In this document: in pieces, positions 26,787-35,992 of the stretch
Layout of the letters: the number at the start of each line of letters is the position of its first letter
How positions within the stretch are numbered: the first letter of the stretch is position 1
The notes under the pieces: generated by a model
What the model was told of the DNA's origin: nothing
Database searches by the model: none
Seen by the model: only the letters and a program-made list of their open reading frames with translations
Translations under genes and position numbers: made by a program
NCBI RefSeq assembly: GCF_014243395.1
Contig: NZ_JACLCP010000006.1
Location: forward strand, 143,209-207,208
DNA: 64,000 nt
Reading direction: 5' to 3'
DNA from: Winogradskyella flava
GTDB lineage: Bacteria; Bacteroidota; Bacteroidia; Flavobacteriales; Flavobacteriaceae

Positions 26787-28118
26787 ATGTTCAATAATTT
26801 AAGTGATAAGTTAGATAAAGCACTACACGTTTTAAAGGGCCATGGCAGTATTACGGAAGTTAATGTTGCCGAAACTTTAAAGGAAGTAAGACGTGCGCTT
26901 TTAGATGCCGATGTTAATTTTAAAATTGCCAAGGAATTTACCAATAAGGTCAAGGAAAAAGCACTAGGTCAGAATGTATTGACAACCCTTCAACCAGGCC
27001 AATTAATGGTTAAAATCGTTAAGGACGAATTAACCGAGCTTATGGGAGGTGATGTAGAAGGTATTAATCTTTCTGGCAATCCAAGTATCGTTTTAATGTC
27101 TGGTCTTCAGGGATCTGGTAAAACAACATTTTCAGGTAAACTTGCCAACTATCTTAAAAATAAGAAAACAAAGAAACCTTTATTAGTGGCTTGTGATGTG
27201 TATCGTCCTGCTGCCATAGATCAATTACACGTTGTTGGTGACCAAATTAATGTTGAGGTTTTTAGTGATAAAGGCAATAATGATCCGGTTGCTATTGCGC
27301 AAGCAGGTGTTGCTCATGCCAAAGCAAATGGCTTCAATGTAGTTATTATAGATACAGCTGGTCGTTTAGCTGTTGATGAAGCTATGATGACCGAAATCTC
27401 AAATATTCATAAGGCCATTGAGCCTCAAGAGACCTTGTTTGTTGTGGATTCAATGACAGGTCAAGATGCTGTCAATACTGCTAAAGCTTTTAATGATATT
27501 TTAAATTTTGATGGTGTTATCCTTACTAAGTTAGATGGTGATACTAGAGGTGGTGCTGCGATTTCTATTAAGTCTGTCGTAAATAAACCTATCAAATTCA
27601 TTGGTACCGGTGAGAAAATGGAAGCTATTGATGTGTTCTATCCATCTCGTATGGCAGACCGTATTCTTGGAATGGGAGATGTGGTGTCTCTTGTAGAGCG
27701 CGCTCAAGAGCAGTTTGATGAAGAGGAAGCTCGCAAACTTCAAAAGAAGATTGCTAAGAACCAATTTGGATTTGATGATTTCTTAAAGCAGATTCAGCAA
27801 ATCAAAAAGATGGGTAATATGAAAGATCTCATCGGCATGATTCCTGGTGCAGGTAAAATGATGAAAGATATAGATATAGATGACGATGCTTTTAAAGGTA
27901 TTGAAGCTATAATCCATTCCATGACGCCTGCAGAACGTTCAAATCCATCAATCATCAATTCCAGCAGAAAGAAAAGAATTGGTAAAGGATCAGGTACTTC
28001 AGTACAAGAGGTCAATCAACTATTGAAGCAGTTTACACAAATGAGCAAAATGATGAAGATGATGCAAGGTGGAGGCGGAAAACGTATGATGCAGGCTATG
28101 AAAAATATGCCGAGATAA
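26787..28118 (+). CDS. ffh: signal recognition particle protein Ffh
   Basis: 443 residues. GTPase that binds signal-anchor sequences and delivers ribosomes to FtsY. N domain (1-90), G domain with P-loop GLQGSGKTTF (about 107), DVYRPAAIDQL, DTAGRL, TKLDGDTRGGA, and a Met-rich M domain (about 325-443, ending KMMKMMQGGGGKRMMQAMKN). First gene of a tight run with folD 31 bp downstream. Confidence 0.98.
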   Translation: MFNNLSDKLDKALHVLKGHGSITEVNVAETLKEVRRALLDADVNFKIAKEFTNKVKEKALGQNVLTTLQPGQLMVKIVKDELTELMGGDVEGINLSGNPSIVLMSGLQGSGKTTFSGKLANYLKNKKTKKPLLVACDVYRPAAIDQLHVVGDQINVEVFSDKGNNDPVAIAQAGVAHAKANGFNVVIIDTAGRLAVDEAMMTEISNIHKAIEPQETLFVVDSMTGQDAVNTAKAFNDILNFDGVILTKLDGDTRGGAAISIKSVVNKPIKFIGTGEKMEAIDVFYPSRMADRILGMGDVVSLVERAQEQFDEEEARKLQKKIAKNQFGFDDFLKQIQQIKKMGNMKDLIGMIPGAGKMMKDIDIDDDAFKGIEAIIHSMTPAERSNPSIINSSRKKRIGKGSGTSVQEVNQLLKQFTQMSKMMKMMQGGGGKRMMQAMKNMPR

Positions 28119-28149
28119 TTATTATATTCATTATTAGAAAACAACCAAC

Positions 28150-29034
28150 ATGACAATTCTAGACGGAAGAAAAACCAGTAACGACATTAAAAATGAAATA
28201 AAGGCTGAAGTTGACAAAATGAAAGCCGATGGCGAAAAAGTACCACATCTTGCTGCAGTTATCGTTGGTAATGACGGTGCTAGTTTAACTTATGTTGGTA
28301 GTAAAGTTAGAGCTTGTGAGCGTGTTGGTTTTGAATCTACAATGGTACGTCTACCTAATACAACAAGTGAAATTGAGTTGTTGGATAAAATACATGAGCT
28401 CAATAATAATGACGATATCGATGGATTTATAATCCAATTACCACTACCACCTCAGATTAATACTCAGAAAGTGCTAATGGCTGTTCATCCAGATAAAGAT
28501 GTAGATGGCTTTCATCCAACAAACTTTGGAAAAATGGCATTGGATATGTCTACCTTTATTCCTGCGACACCATTTGGTATTTTAGAACTTATAGATCGCT
28601 ACGGTGTTGAAACTAAAGGAAAGCATACTGTTGTAATTGGTCGTTCACATATTGTTGGCCGACCAATGAGTATTTTAATGGGACGTAAAGGTTTTCCTGG
28701 AAATTCTACGGTAACCTTAACCCATAGTCATACTAAGAATATAACTCAAATCACTTCACAAGCAGATATTGTTATTTCGGCATTAGGTATACCAAATTTT
28801 TTAAAAGCGGAAATGGTAAAAGATGACGCTGTAATTATTGATGTTGGTATAACCAGAGTACCAGATGATTCTGAAAAGGGTTATTATATTACTGGTGATG
28901 TCGATTTTGAAAATGTGAGCAAAAAAGCGAGTTTTATTACTCCCGTTCCTGGTGGCGTAGGCCCAATGACCATTGCCATGTTGTTAAAGAATACTTTACT
29001 AGCAAGAGAACAACACAGACAGCATAACAGGTAG
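28150..29034 (+). CDS. folD: bifunctional methylenetetrahydrofolate dehydrogenase / methenyltetrahydrofolate cyclohydrolase
   Basis: 294 residues. Interconverts 5,10-methylene-, methenyl- and 10-formyl-THF with NADP. Motifs: TYVGSKVRACERVG with the catalytic Lys, DGFIIQLPLP, DKDVDGFHPTN, PATPFGILELI, the Rossmann motif VVIGRSHIVGRPM, and PVPGGVGPMTIAML. Between ffh and the YwaF-like gene (8-bp gap) in one probable operon. Confidence 0.97.
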   Translation: MTILDGRKTSNDIKNEIKAEVDKMKADGEKVPHLAAVIVGNDGASLTYVGSKVRACERVGFESTMVRLPNTTSEIELLDKIHELNNNDDIDGFIIQLPLPPQINTQKVLMAVHPDKDVDGFHPTNFGKMALDMSTFIPATPFGILELIDRYGVETKGKHTVVIGRSHIVGRPMSILMGRKGFPGNSTVTLTHSHTKNITQITSQADIVISALGIPNFLKAEMVKDDAVIIDVGITRVPDDSEKGYYITGDVDFENVSKKASFITPVPGGVGPMTIAMLLKNTLLAREQHRQHNR

Positions 29035-29042
29035 TTTCTTCT

Positions 29043-29762
29043 ATGGTTTTCTTAAAATTTCTTATCGCTTTTAAATCAGTTACGATAGGGAGTTTACAAC
29101 ATGTATTACCCATATTATTTGCAATAGGTTTTACAATTTTATTGATAAAACATTCAATACAGAATCTAAACGATAAGAAGAGACAGAAAACAATTCATGT
29201 ATTAGCTTGGTTTGTGTCATTGACAGTAATAAGTTTTCATTTGTATCGTATTGGTTTTGATAGTTATAACTTCAAAACCGATTTGCCAATGTACCTCTGT
29301 AGCTTGATGGCACTACTAATTCCTGTATTTACATATTACAGAAAATATTGGATGTTTGAGATATTAGTATTTTGGGTTATTGGAGGAACACTTCAAGGAA
29401 CCTTAACACCAGACATTACCACTGGCTTTCCTAGCTTTGATTACTTTAGATATTGGATAGTACACCTTGGGCTATTAACAATAATTTTCTACTTCATTTT
29501 TGTTTTTAAGATGAAACCCAAACTTATAAGTGTACTTAGGTCGTTTTTGGCATTGCAGGTCTATGTCTTACTAATGATGGTATTGAACTATTTGTTAGAC
29601 GCCAATTATTTTTACTTGAATGAAAAACCAAAATCAGCCTCACTCTTAGACTATTTTGGTGAATGGCCTTATTATATCCTAGTTGGACAATTGATTGTTC
29701 TTCCGTTATTTTTGATCATTTATTTGCCATTCTATTTATCAAATAACAGAAAAACTACTTAG
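29043..29762 (+). CDS. YwaF-family (TIGR02206-type) integral membrane protein
   Basis: 239 residues with about six or seven membrane helices. Family features include the paired loop motifs LPMYLCSL (about 80-87) and WIVHLGLL near 138-145. Biochemical role unknown. Third gene of the ffh-folD run. It ends in an 8-bp overlap with the convergent VOC gene. Confidence 0.8.
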   Translation: MVFLKFLIAFKSVTIGSLQHVLPILFAIGFTILLIKHSIQNLNDKKRQKTIHVLAWFVSLTVISFHLYRIGFDSYNFKTDLPMYLCSLMALLIPVFTYYRKYWMFEILVFWVIGGTLQGTLTPDITTGFPSFDYFRYWIVHLGLLTIIFYFIFVFKMKPKLISVLRSFLALQVYVLLMMVLNYLLDANYFYLNEKPKSASLLDYFGEWPYYILVGQLIVLPLFLIIYLPFYLSNNRKTT

Positions 29763-30177
29763 CAAATAATTGGCTCATATCTTTAAAGGCTTTGAACTCT
29801 AAAGCATTACCAGAGGGATCTTTAAAAAACATGGTGGCTTGTTCACCAACTTGACCTTCAAATCTTATATAAGGCTCGATGATGAACTTAATACCTTTCG
29901 ACTTTAATAGTTCCGCGAACTCGTTGAATGTATTCCAAGGTAAGACCACGCCAAAATGTGGAACAGGGACATCTTTACCATCTACAGCATTGGTGTGAGT
30001 TTCTTCTTGACTTTTAGCTTTGTAATGAATGACTAATTGATGGCCAAAGAAGTTATAATCGACCCAGTGGTCGCTACTTCTGCCTTCTTCAAAATTTAAA
30101 ACGCTGGTGTAGAATTTTCGACATTCAGCTAAATTATGTACTGGAATGGCTAGGTGAAAAGGTGAAATTTTAGACAT
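29755..30177 (-). CDS. VOC-superfamily (glyoxalase/bleomycin-resistance-like) protein
   Basis: 140 residues, two beta-alpha-beta-beta-beta units: [20 protein letters not shown] at the start and [14 protein letters not shown] near the end, with candidate metal ligands His8, His91 region and Glu132. Cytosolic; substrate unknown. Overlaps the YwaF-like gene tail by 8 bp. The terminator upstream (30211-30246) suggests it has its own promoter. Confidence 0.85.
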   Translation of the reverse strand: MSKISPFHLAIPVHNLAECRKFYTSVLNFEEGRSSDHWVDYNFFGHQLVIHYKAKSQEETHTNAVDGKDVPVPHFGVVLPWNTFNEFAELLKSKGIKFIIEPYIRFEGQVGEQATMFFKDPSGNALEFKAFKDMSQLFAK

Positions 30178-30210
30178 GACAAATAAGTATTATTAAGCTA
30201 AAGATAAAAC

Positions 30211-30246
30211 AAAAAAAGCTTGCCAAAATATGAAATTTTGACAAGC
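30211..30246 (-). terminator. intrinsic terminator after the TPR/DUF1579-like gene
   Basis: Minus-strand stem GCTTGTCAAAAT / ATTTTGGCAAGC (one G-U pair, 5-nt loop) followed by seven Ts (30211-30217). Confidence 0.85.
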
Positions 30247-30280
30247 CTAAACAAATCGATCTAACCATCAATCAATCTTC

Positions 30281-31147
30281 CTATTTTCGCTTGTACAAAC
30301 CATCGAAAGACATTGTCCAAGTTTTTCCCTCATCAGTGCTGGATTCTAAGGTTTGTCTTACACTATCATCATTTTTGTTGTGAGTCCATATCATTCTAAA
30401 CCAGTTTCCGTTACCTTGAGCTATCATTTGCATATCACCACCTGTATAGTTTTCTGTTTCCTCGTAATGGCTTACGCCACTACCTGCTACCCAATTTTGT
30501 TTCCACTTTTTATCTGTAGAATCATAATAGCTTATGGAGTTTCCACCATTATTACCTGTTGGTCTCCAGTTCTCTAAAATGCCGCAGTCACCATTGGTAT
30601 TTGTGATACTGCTTTCCGCAATTTTTTGACCTTGTACATAAACATCCCATTCTCCCAACCAAAAATCAAACTTTCTATAATTACTATCAAATTTGCATGG
30701 ATTAGCGCGTTTGTACATATTTAGTTTAATAGCCTTAAATCGCTCATTATCTTTAATTGGATCAAAAACAGAATCTTTCAATTGTGTGGTGAATGTAGCC
30801 TTTATACTATCTAGGGTTTCAAATTCTTCCAGAGCTTTTACTGCTTGATTTTCGGACATATAACTTTTCGCAGACCAAAGTAAAACGAAAGGTCCTTTTA
30901 ATCCGCGTTTCTTTATGATTTCAAAATTTTTGATGGCTTCTTTATGTTGTTTTAAGTTGGCGTAACTAAATGCCATAAAGTAATTCGCCATTGAATCTTT
31001 TGGGTTGAGTTTTAACTGTTTTTTTCCAGTCTCTATGACTTTTTTGTACTCCTTGTTTCGAAAATCTGGTTGATATGGATTATTGTTTTGAGAAGTAATA
31101 CCTTGAGTCAAGAATAAGGTGATTAAAAGTGCTATAGTTTTTTTCAT
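30281..31147 (-). CDS. secreted protein with N-terminal TPR and C-terminal DUF1579-like domain
   Basis: 288 residues. Signal peptide (about 1-19), two or three TPR-like helical pairs (about 30-120, e.g. MANYFMAFSYANLKQHKEAI), then a beta-barrel domain from about 155 opening with RKFDFWLGEWDVYVQGQ, the hallmark of DUF1579-like/heme-free lipocalin-type domains. Periplasmic; function unknown. It lies 55 bp downstream of an AraC gene that is flanked on the other side by another protein with a similar domain. Confidence 0.75.
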   Translation of the reverse strand: MKKTIALLITLFLTQGITSQNNNPYQPDFRNKEYKKVIETGKKQLKLNPKDSMANYFMAFSYANLKQHKEAIKNFEIIKKRGLKGPFVLLWSAKSYMSENQAVKALEEFETLDSIKATFTTQLKDSVFDPIKDNERFKAIKLNMYKRANPCKFDSNYRKFDFWLGEWDVYVQGQKIAESSITNTNGDCGILENWRPTGNNGGNSISYYDSTDKKWKQNWVAGSGVSHYEETENYTGGDMQMIAQGNGNWFRMIWTHNKNDDSVRQTLESSTDEGKTWTMSFDGLYKRK

Positions 31148-31202
31148 GTTGAATTAATTTTAATTCAAATCAACAAAAAAAAAGATAGTGCTAAGTTTGT
31201 AA

Positions 31203-32294
31203 TTATAAATGTTTACCTCTTTTATACTCTGTAGGCGTACAATTATGTTTGTTCTTAAAGGCCTTGTAGAAAGTAACTTTATTATTAAAGCCAACATCGA
31301 AATATATGGTCTTAACACTATGGTCATTATTATTTGATTGTAATAGCTTCTCTGCCTCTAATAAACGGTAATCGTTTATAAAGCTATTGAAATTTTTGCC
31401 AGATTTCTTATTAATGACTTTAGATAATAAATGTGTAGAGTAACCTACTTTGTCCGCTAGGTTTGCCAAGCGTAACTCATTGTCTTTAAAAGGTTTTTCG
31501 CTTTCTATGTAATTCACTAGGTTGTTATAGAATTCGTTAATCAAGTTGTCTTCAAAACTGTCTTTTTTGTTTTCAATGGGTAGAAACACTTCAGAAATAA
31601 ACTCTCCATCAAAAATTTGAGGCTCCTTATAAACAAAATAACCTATGGTGTATATTGCTAACGTCATTGAGAAAGATATCATGTAATCCCATTGATTATT
31701 AAAGAATGAAAAATTAATCAAAATATAATATGAAATGTAGGACAACAGAAATAGTGCAAAAAGACCTATTAAAATCCTTACCCATTTGAAGCGTATTTTC
31801 TTAAATTCAGAGTCTAAGCCGTTACTTTTTCTAATAAGTTTCACCATCAGGAATAAGTATAAGCTTAGGTGCGCTGTTATTATGGCATAATGTGATAAAA
31901 AGTTAAGCTTAGAACCTGTACCCAACCTATAGTCAAAAACAAATTGAGACCAAAAGAAAAGTGTTAGGCCAATCCACAAAAAAGAGAGTGCGAAATGGGC
32001 ATAGATATACTTCATCTTTAAATTGTACAATTCCAAAAGGTACATATACAGTAATGGACCAACCGAGAAATAACCGATATAAGGAAGCGAACTAAAATAG
32101 GGTAATGTAGTATTATACTTTGTCCAATACAAAACGTAAGAAAACAAGATGCCAGAAAACGACAGAACCAACAGTGCAATGGGATAATTACGTTTATTCC
32201 TGCTACCAAACATTATGATACACAGAAAAATTCCCATTGCTACTGCAAATAGAAATCCCGAGGTCCAAGTATCAAATGATGCTGATTGTTGCAT
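31203..32294 (-). CDS. membrane-bound AraC-family transcriptional regulator
   Basis: 363 residues. Seven predicted membrane helices in residues 10-230, linker, and an AraC HTH domain at about 262-360 (LRLANLADKVGYSTHLLSKV, SGKNFNSFINDYRLLEAEKLL, IYFDVGFNNKVTFYKAFKN, TPTEYKRGKH). Same layout as the regulators at 15981 and 43927. It is sandwiched between two secreted DUF1579-like proteins, which are its likeliest targets. Confidence 0.9.
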   Translation of the reverse strand: MQQSASFDTWTSGFLFAVAMGIFLCIIMFGSRNKRNYPIALLVLSFSGILFSYVLYWTKYNTTLPYFSSLPYIGYFSVGPLLYMYLLELYNLKMKYIYAHFALSFLWIGLTLFFWSQFVFDYRLGTGSKLNFLSHYAIITAHLSLYLFLMVKLIRKSNGLDSEFKKIRFKWVRILIGLFALFLLSYISYYILINFSFFNNQWDYMISFSMTLAIYTIGYFVYKEPQIFDGEFISEVFLPIENKKDSFEDNLINEFYNNLVNYIESEKPFKDNELRLANLADKVGYSTHLLSKVINKKSGKNFNSFINDYRLLEAEKLLQSNNNDHSVKTIYFDVGFNNKVTFYKAFKNKHNCTPTEYKRGKHL

Positions 32295-32366
32295 GCTTAA
32301 ACTAATGTAGGTAAATGGAGACTACTTTGGTTTAGAATTATAAATATTTACCTAAATTTAGTTGAG

Positions 32367-33317
32367 CTACTCAGCCACGTTGTTCCAGATGTCGAGATAT
32401 ATTTTCCAATCTCCATCGATTTTTTTCCAAACAATAATATATTTGCCTTTCCAGCTTACTTCTTTCTTATCTTTTGTTAAGGTTTTACCTTCGTAGTAGC
32501 CATAATCGTAAGCAGTGTCATTTTCAATATGAACTTCGTTTGGGGTGACTTTATGATGAAGAATCTTTACACCATCTGGAATAGTCCAATATGATTTTAA
32601 ATCGGTTTTTCCAACTATTATTTTTCTGTTATTCGGGAATATCTTTCCGTCATCGGTGTACATATTTACTAAGGCATCAATATCTCCATCCATATAGGCT
32701 TTAGAAAAAGCCAATGTATTTTTTTTAATGCTATCCAAATCTGAATTTGCACTCACCTCTCTTTTACAATCAATTTTCCAGGTAGGAAAAACCACTTTTT
32801 CAGTTTTGTCTGTCCATTCGCCAATCCATTTATAACCTAAATCACTGATGTCATAAAATGTTAATCTAAAATAACCATCAGTTCCGTTAGGTGCTTTTTG
32901 ATCGCGATATAATACAATATTCCCGTTTTCGGTTTTAGTACCTTCCCAAGTTGGTAATTTAGTAGATGGTGCTCCAGACGAATAATAATGCACATACCAT
33001 CTGCTACTATCTGCAATAAATTGACGAATACTTCCGGAATGTTTGCCGTCGGCTTTTATAGTTTCATCTTGAACCGCCATTCCATCCATAATGTATTTCC
33101 ATTCCCAAGTCATATCTACAGGATCTGCCCAAGTTTGATCTTGATTTCTTGAAACTGATTTACAATTACACTTTCCTATTAAAGGTTGATAATCCTTAAT
33201 TTGTGTTGGTGCGCCTGGGTTTGGTAGACCATAGGGATTAGTATCTGATGCGGAATAATCATTTTGTGAAAAACAAAAGATTGAAAACAGAAAAAAGAGC
33301 GGTAAAATTGATTTCAT
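32367..33317 (-). CDS. secreted DUF1579-like + SnoaL/NTF2-like two-domain protein
   Basis: 316 residues. Signal peptide (1-18). Domain 1 (about 40-190) is a beta-barrel with GKCNCKSVSRN, MTWEWKYIMDGMAVQDE, TEVVFP-like strands, resembling DUF1579-type domains. Domain 2 (about 198-316) is SnoaL/NTF2-like: AFSKAYMDGDIDALVNMYTD, GKIFPNNR, YIIVWKKIDGDWKIYLDIWN. Both are ligand-binding folds; substrate unknown. 72 bp upstream of the AraC gene on the same strand. Confidence 0.8.
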   Translation of the reverse strand: MKSILPLFFLFSIFCFSQNDYSASDTNPYGLPNPGAPTQIKDYQPLIGKCNCKSVSRNQDQTWADPVDMTWEWKYIMDGMAVQDETIKADGKHSGSIRQFIADSSRWYVHYYSSGAPSTKLPTWEGTKTENGNIVLYRDQKAPNGTDGYFRLTFYDISDLGYKWIGEWTDKTEKVVFPTWKIDCKREVSANSDLDSIKKNTLAFSKAYMDGDIDALVNMYTDDGKIFPNNRKIIVGKTDLKSYWTIPDGVKILHHKVTPNEVHIENDTAYDYGYYEGKTLTKDKKEVSWKGKYIIVWKKIDGDWKIYLDIWNNVAE

Positions 33318-33392
33318 TTGTATAGGATGATTGAGTTAGTACTTCTAAAGTTAAAAATCAATCATTCAAGAGCTTTGTTAATTAGGATTTAA

Positions 33393-34160
33393 TTAACGTC
33401 TGTTTTTGCGATGCTGCTGCTGCTTTGGTTCAAAGGTTTTTTTGGAATTACTAATAAGTTGGCTCATATTTTTGAACTCCGCTTCGGTCAATTTGCGATA
33501 TTTTCCAAGAGGCACATCAAGCTTAATGTTCATTATTCTGGTGCGTTTAAGGGTTTGTACTTCATAATTCAAATATTCGCACATGCGTCGGATTTGACGA
33601 TTTAAGCCTTGGGTTAGAATAATAGTGAATGTATATTTGTCAATCTTTTTGACGTCACATTTTTTGGTGTGTTTTCCCAGTTCTTCAATGTAAATGCCAC
33701 CAGCCATGCGTTCAATAAAGGTTTGCGAGATGGGTTTATCAACGGTAACCACATATTCTTTTTCGTGATTGTTACTCGCTCGAAGAATCTTGTTAACGAT
33801 ATCACCATCGTCGGTTAGAAGAATTAAACCTTCACTGGGTTTATCTAACCGACCTATTGGGAAAATACGTTTAGGATAATTAATGTAATCAATAATGTTG
33901 TCTTTTTCCACACGTGTGTCTGTCGTGCAAACGATACCAACAGGTTTGTTAAAAGCCAAATAGACAAAGTCTTCTTTTCGTCCACCAATGACTTCACCAT
34001 CAACTTTTACCACATCTCCAGAAGCAACTTTAGTACCCATTTCTGGCACTACATCATTAATGGTCACACGACCGGCATCGATAAGTCGATCGGCTTCACG
34101 ACGGGAGCAGTAACCCGCTTCGCTAAGATATTTGTTGAGTCTTGTAAGATTGTCTGACAT
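33393..34160 (-). CDS. rluF: RluF-type large-subunit rRNA pseudouridine synthase
   Basis: 255 residues from ATG 34160; a TTG at 34175 was not chosen. N-terminal S4 RNA-binding domain (TRLNKYLSEAGYCSRREADR), catalytic domain with the Asp motif GRLDKPSEGLILLT (about 101-114), and the RluB/E/F signature GLNRQIRRMCEYL. Basic, Gln/Lys/Arg-rich C-terminal tail. RluF makes pseudouridine at 23S positions around 2604; other RluB/E/F specificities are possible. Last gene of a five-gene minus-strand run. Confidence 0.9.
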   Translation of the reverse strand: MSDNLTRLNKYLSEAGYCSRREADRLIDAGRVTINDVVPEMGTKVASGDVVKVDGEVIGGRKEDFVYLAFNKPVGIVCTTDTRVEKDNIIDYINYPKRIFPIGRLDKPSEGLILLTDDGDIVNKILRASNNHEKEYVVTVDKPISQTFIERMAGGIYIEELGKHTKKCDVKKIDKYTFTIILTQGLNRQIRRMCEYLNYEVQTLKRTRIMNIKLDVPLGKYRKLTEAEFKNMSQLISNSKKTFEPKQQQHRKNRR

Positions 34161-34181
34161 CTTGTAAAAGTACAATAAAGA

Positions 34182-35009
34182 TTATTTGTTGATAAACTCT
34201 ACAATCTTAGGCGTCAAAGACGTGTCTCTAAGCCCATGACCAAAACCAGTAGTGCTAATCAATTCAGAATTTTTATAACGACTGGCAAATAGTTGTGCAT
34301 CTTCAAAGGGAATAATCCTATCTTTTTTATCGTGAATGATTAAACCCTCTGCCTTGATGGATTTTGTAAAATTAGCTGCAGAAAAGTAATCAACAGGCTT
34401 TCCGAACCATTCCAAAACAATGTTGTCCAATCCATTGGAAATACGGCTATTATAGCCCATCATGGATTTATATCTTGAGAATACACCTGTAAAGTGAGCA
34501 GGCGCACCAAGCAAAACCATTTTTTGGACTGAAGCCATATGAGTATCATTCATAAAGAAAACACTTGCCATACCACCAACAGAGTGCCCAACTATGACCT
34601 CGGGCTGAAACTTTTGAGCCACTACATGTATACATTCTGAGTATAAAACAGCGTTAAATTGTTTTCCGCCAGAACGTCCGTGAGCTGGGGCATCCAAAGC
34701 AATAATATTATAATCTTGTACTTTTAAATCGTTAAGAATATATGCCCAACGCGAGGTATTGCTCTCCCAGCCATGAGCTAATAGAATAGTTTTTCCCTTG
34801 CCTCCCCAACGATATGTGGCTATATCAATACCTTCATGAGAAAGTTCTTCAAACGAAGCAGAGCTTACAACTTGTCGTTGTTCTTCTGTATAGCGTCCTT
34901 TTCTTGGTGAAGCAAATAGACTTAAAGCTTTTTTGGAAGCGTACCTAGAGGAAATAAAACTAGTAGCATTTAAAGCACCTCCTATTGTTTTTACAACGAA
35001 ACTACTCAT
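34182..35009 (-). CDS. alpha/beta-hydrolase
   Basis: 275 residues. Canonical fold: oxyanion segment ILLAHGWESNTSRW (about 71-84), nucleophile elbow VGHSVGGMAS (Ser about 146), acid Asp in HDKKDRIIP and catalytic His in TTGFGHGLRD. No signal peptide. Esterase or lipase-type substrate unknown. It is 3 bp after the cupin gene and 21 bp before rluF. Confidence 0.88.
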   Translation of the reverse strand: MSSFVVKTIGGALNATSFISSRYASKKALSLFASPRKGRYTEEQRQVVSSASFEELSHEGIDIATYRWGGKGKTILLAHGWESNTSRWAYILNDLKVQDYNIIALDAPAHGRSGGKQFNAVLYSECIHVVAQKFQPEVIVGHSVGGMASVFFMNDTHMASVQKMVLLGAPAHFTGVFSRYKSMMGYNSRISNGLDNIVLEWFGKPVDYFSAANFTKSIKAEGLIIHDKKDRIIPFEDAQLFASRYKNSELISTTGFGHGLRDTSLTPKIVEFINK

Positions 35010-35012
35010 ATA

Positions 35013-35384
35013 TTAGCGTTCTCTATTTACGGCATCCATTGAAAAAGCAGGTAAACAAATAGCAATATATTCACAAGCTTCGGTAAATGGATTGGAGTAT
35101 TGCAGCCTTGTATTTTTTTCTACTTTAATGGACTGTCCTGCTTCAAGTACGATAGTTTCATTATCTATAATGAATTGTTTTTTTCCTTTGATGATAAAGG
35201 TGTATTCATCAAATTCTGGAGTTTGAAATGGCTCGCTCCAACCAGGAGGTGCCACCATGTGGGCGATACTAATTTTAGAATTACCATCACTTGCTAAACC
35301 AAAATGTTCTTTTATGACTTTACCATCATCTGTAGGTACAACAAATGGTGATGTTTGAATTTGGTATTTCTTTTTTTCTTCCAA
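35013..35384 (-). CDS. cupin-domain protein
   Basis: 123 residues forming one small beta-barrel: EPFQTPEFDEYTFIIKGK, then GQSIKVEKNTRLQYSNP. The expected metal-binding His residues of cupin motif 1 are mostly replaced (EFDEYTF), so metal dependence is doubtful. Immediately upstream of the hydrolase (3-bp gap), so they are probably expressed and possibly function together. Confidence 0.82.
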   Translation of the reverse strand: MEEKKKYQIQTSPFVVPTDDGKVIKEHFGLASDGNSKISIAHMVAPPGWSEPFQTPEFDEYTFIIKGKKQFIIDNETIVLEAGQSIKVEKNTRLQYSNPFTEACEYIAICLPAFSMDAVNRER

Positions 35385-35420
35385 GACTGCTTTAATTGAA
35401 TATGTTAATAAAAACTATGG

Positions 35421-35978
35421 TTACCAGTGGATCATAAAATACTTAATCTTCGCTTTTTCTGGGATTTGAATAGGGTCTATGGTCGCATCCATATTAAATC
35501 GTAAACTACTCGGTAATTCTTTCTTGTCAATAGTAAAGGATGCATTGATTTCATTCACCGAAACAACAATTGAATTTATCAGATTATCAATTTTAGAAAT
35601 TTTATAGGCGTCCTTGATATCTTTAAACGTACTTAATTTTGATATGTTTTTTTCGGTTTTGTAACGCTCGTCAATAACACGTACACTAGAGATTACAGAT
35701 GTAGAATCCAAGGCTTCTTTTGGCGATAAATCCAATAGTTTTTTACCACCTTTTTCAAAAATTTCAATCGTATTCACGGCTCCTGTGAATTCATCTCCAG
35801 CAATAAAGCGTACCACAGAATCATTCATGAAAATAGTATCAAGCTCCTTTACTTGTGTTGAATCCGTGAGTAAACCAATATGATGTTTCTCAATTAAAAA
35901 AGGATTTGGCTTTGCGTCTTTCGCACAGCTCGTTATTAGTATAGCACAAATGATGAGCGCGAATATAGTAGTCTTCAT
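35421..35978 (-). CDS. lipoprotein of unknown function
   Basis: 185 residues. Lipoprotein signal ending at C18 (AILITSC). The rest is mixed alpha/beta with repeated basic and acidic patches and no recognised domain. Sits between the HerA-like gene (14-bp gap) and the cupin gene (36-bp gap), suggesting one transcript. I cannot assign a function. Confidence 0.75.
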   Translation of the reverse strand: MKTTIFALIICAILITSCAKDAKPNPFLIEKHHIGLLTDSTQVKELDTIFMNDSVVRFIAGDEFTGAVNTIEIFEKGGKKLLDLSPKEALDSTSVISSVRVIDERYKTEKNISKLSTFKDIKDAYKISKIDNLINSIVVSVNEINASFTIDKKELPSSLRFNMDATIDPIQIPEKAKIKYFMIHW

Positions 35979-35992
35979 GATTTAGATTTAGG

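Noticed and set aside
32780..32802. AGGTAGGA resembling the first box of the putative ECF promoter
   Set aside because: It lies inside the SnoaL/DUF1579-like gene and the sequence 15 nt downstream (GTTTTGTCTG) does not match the second box.
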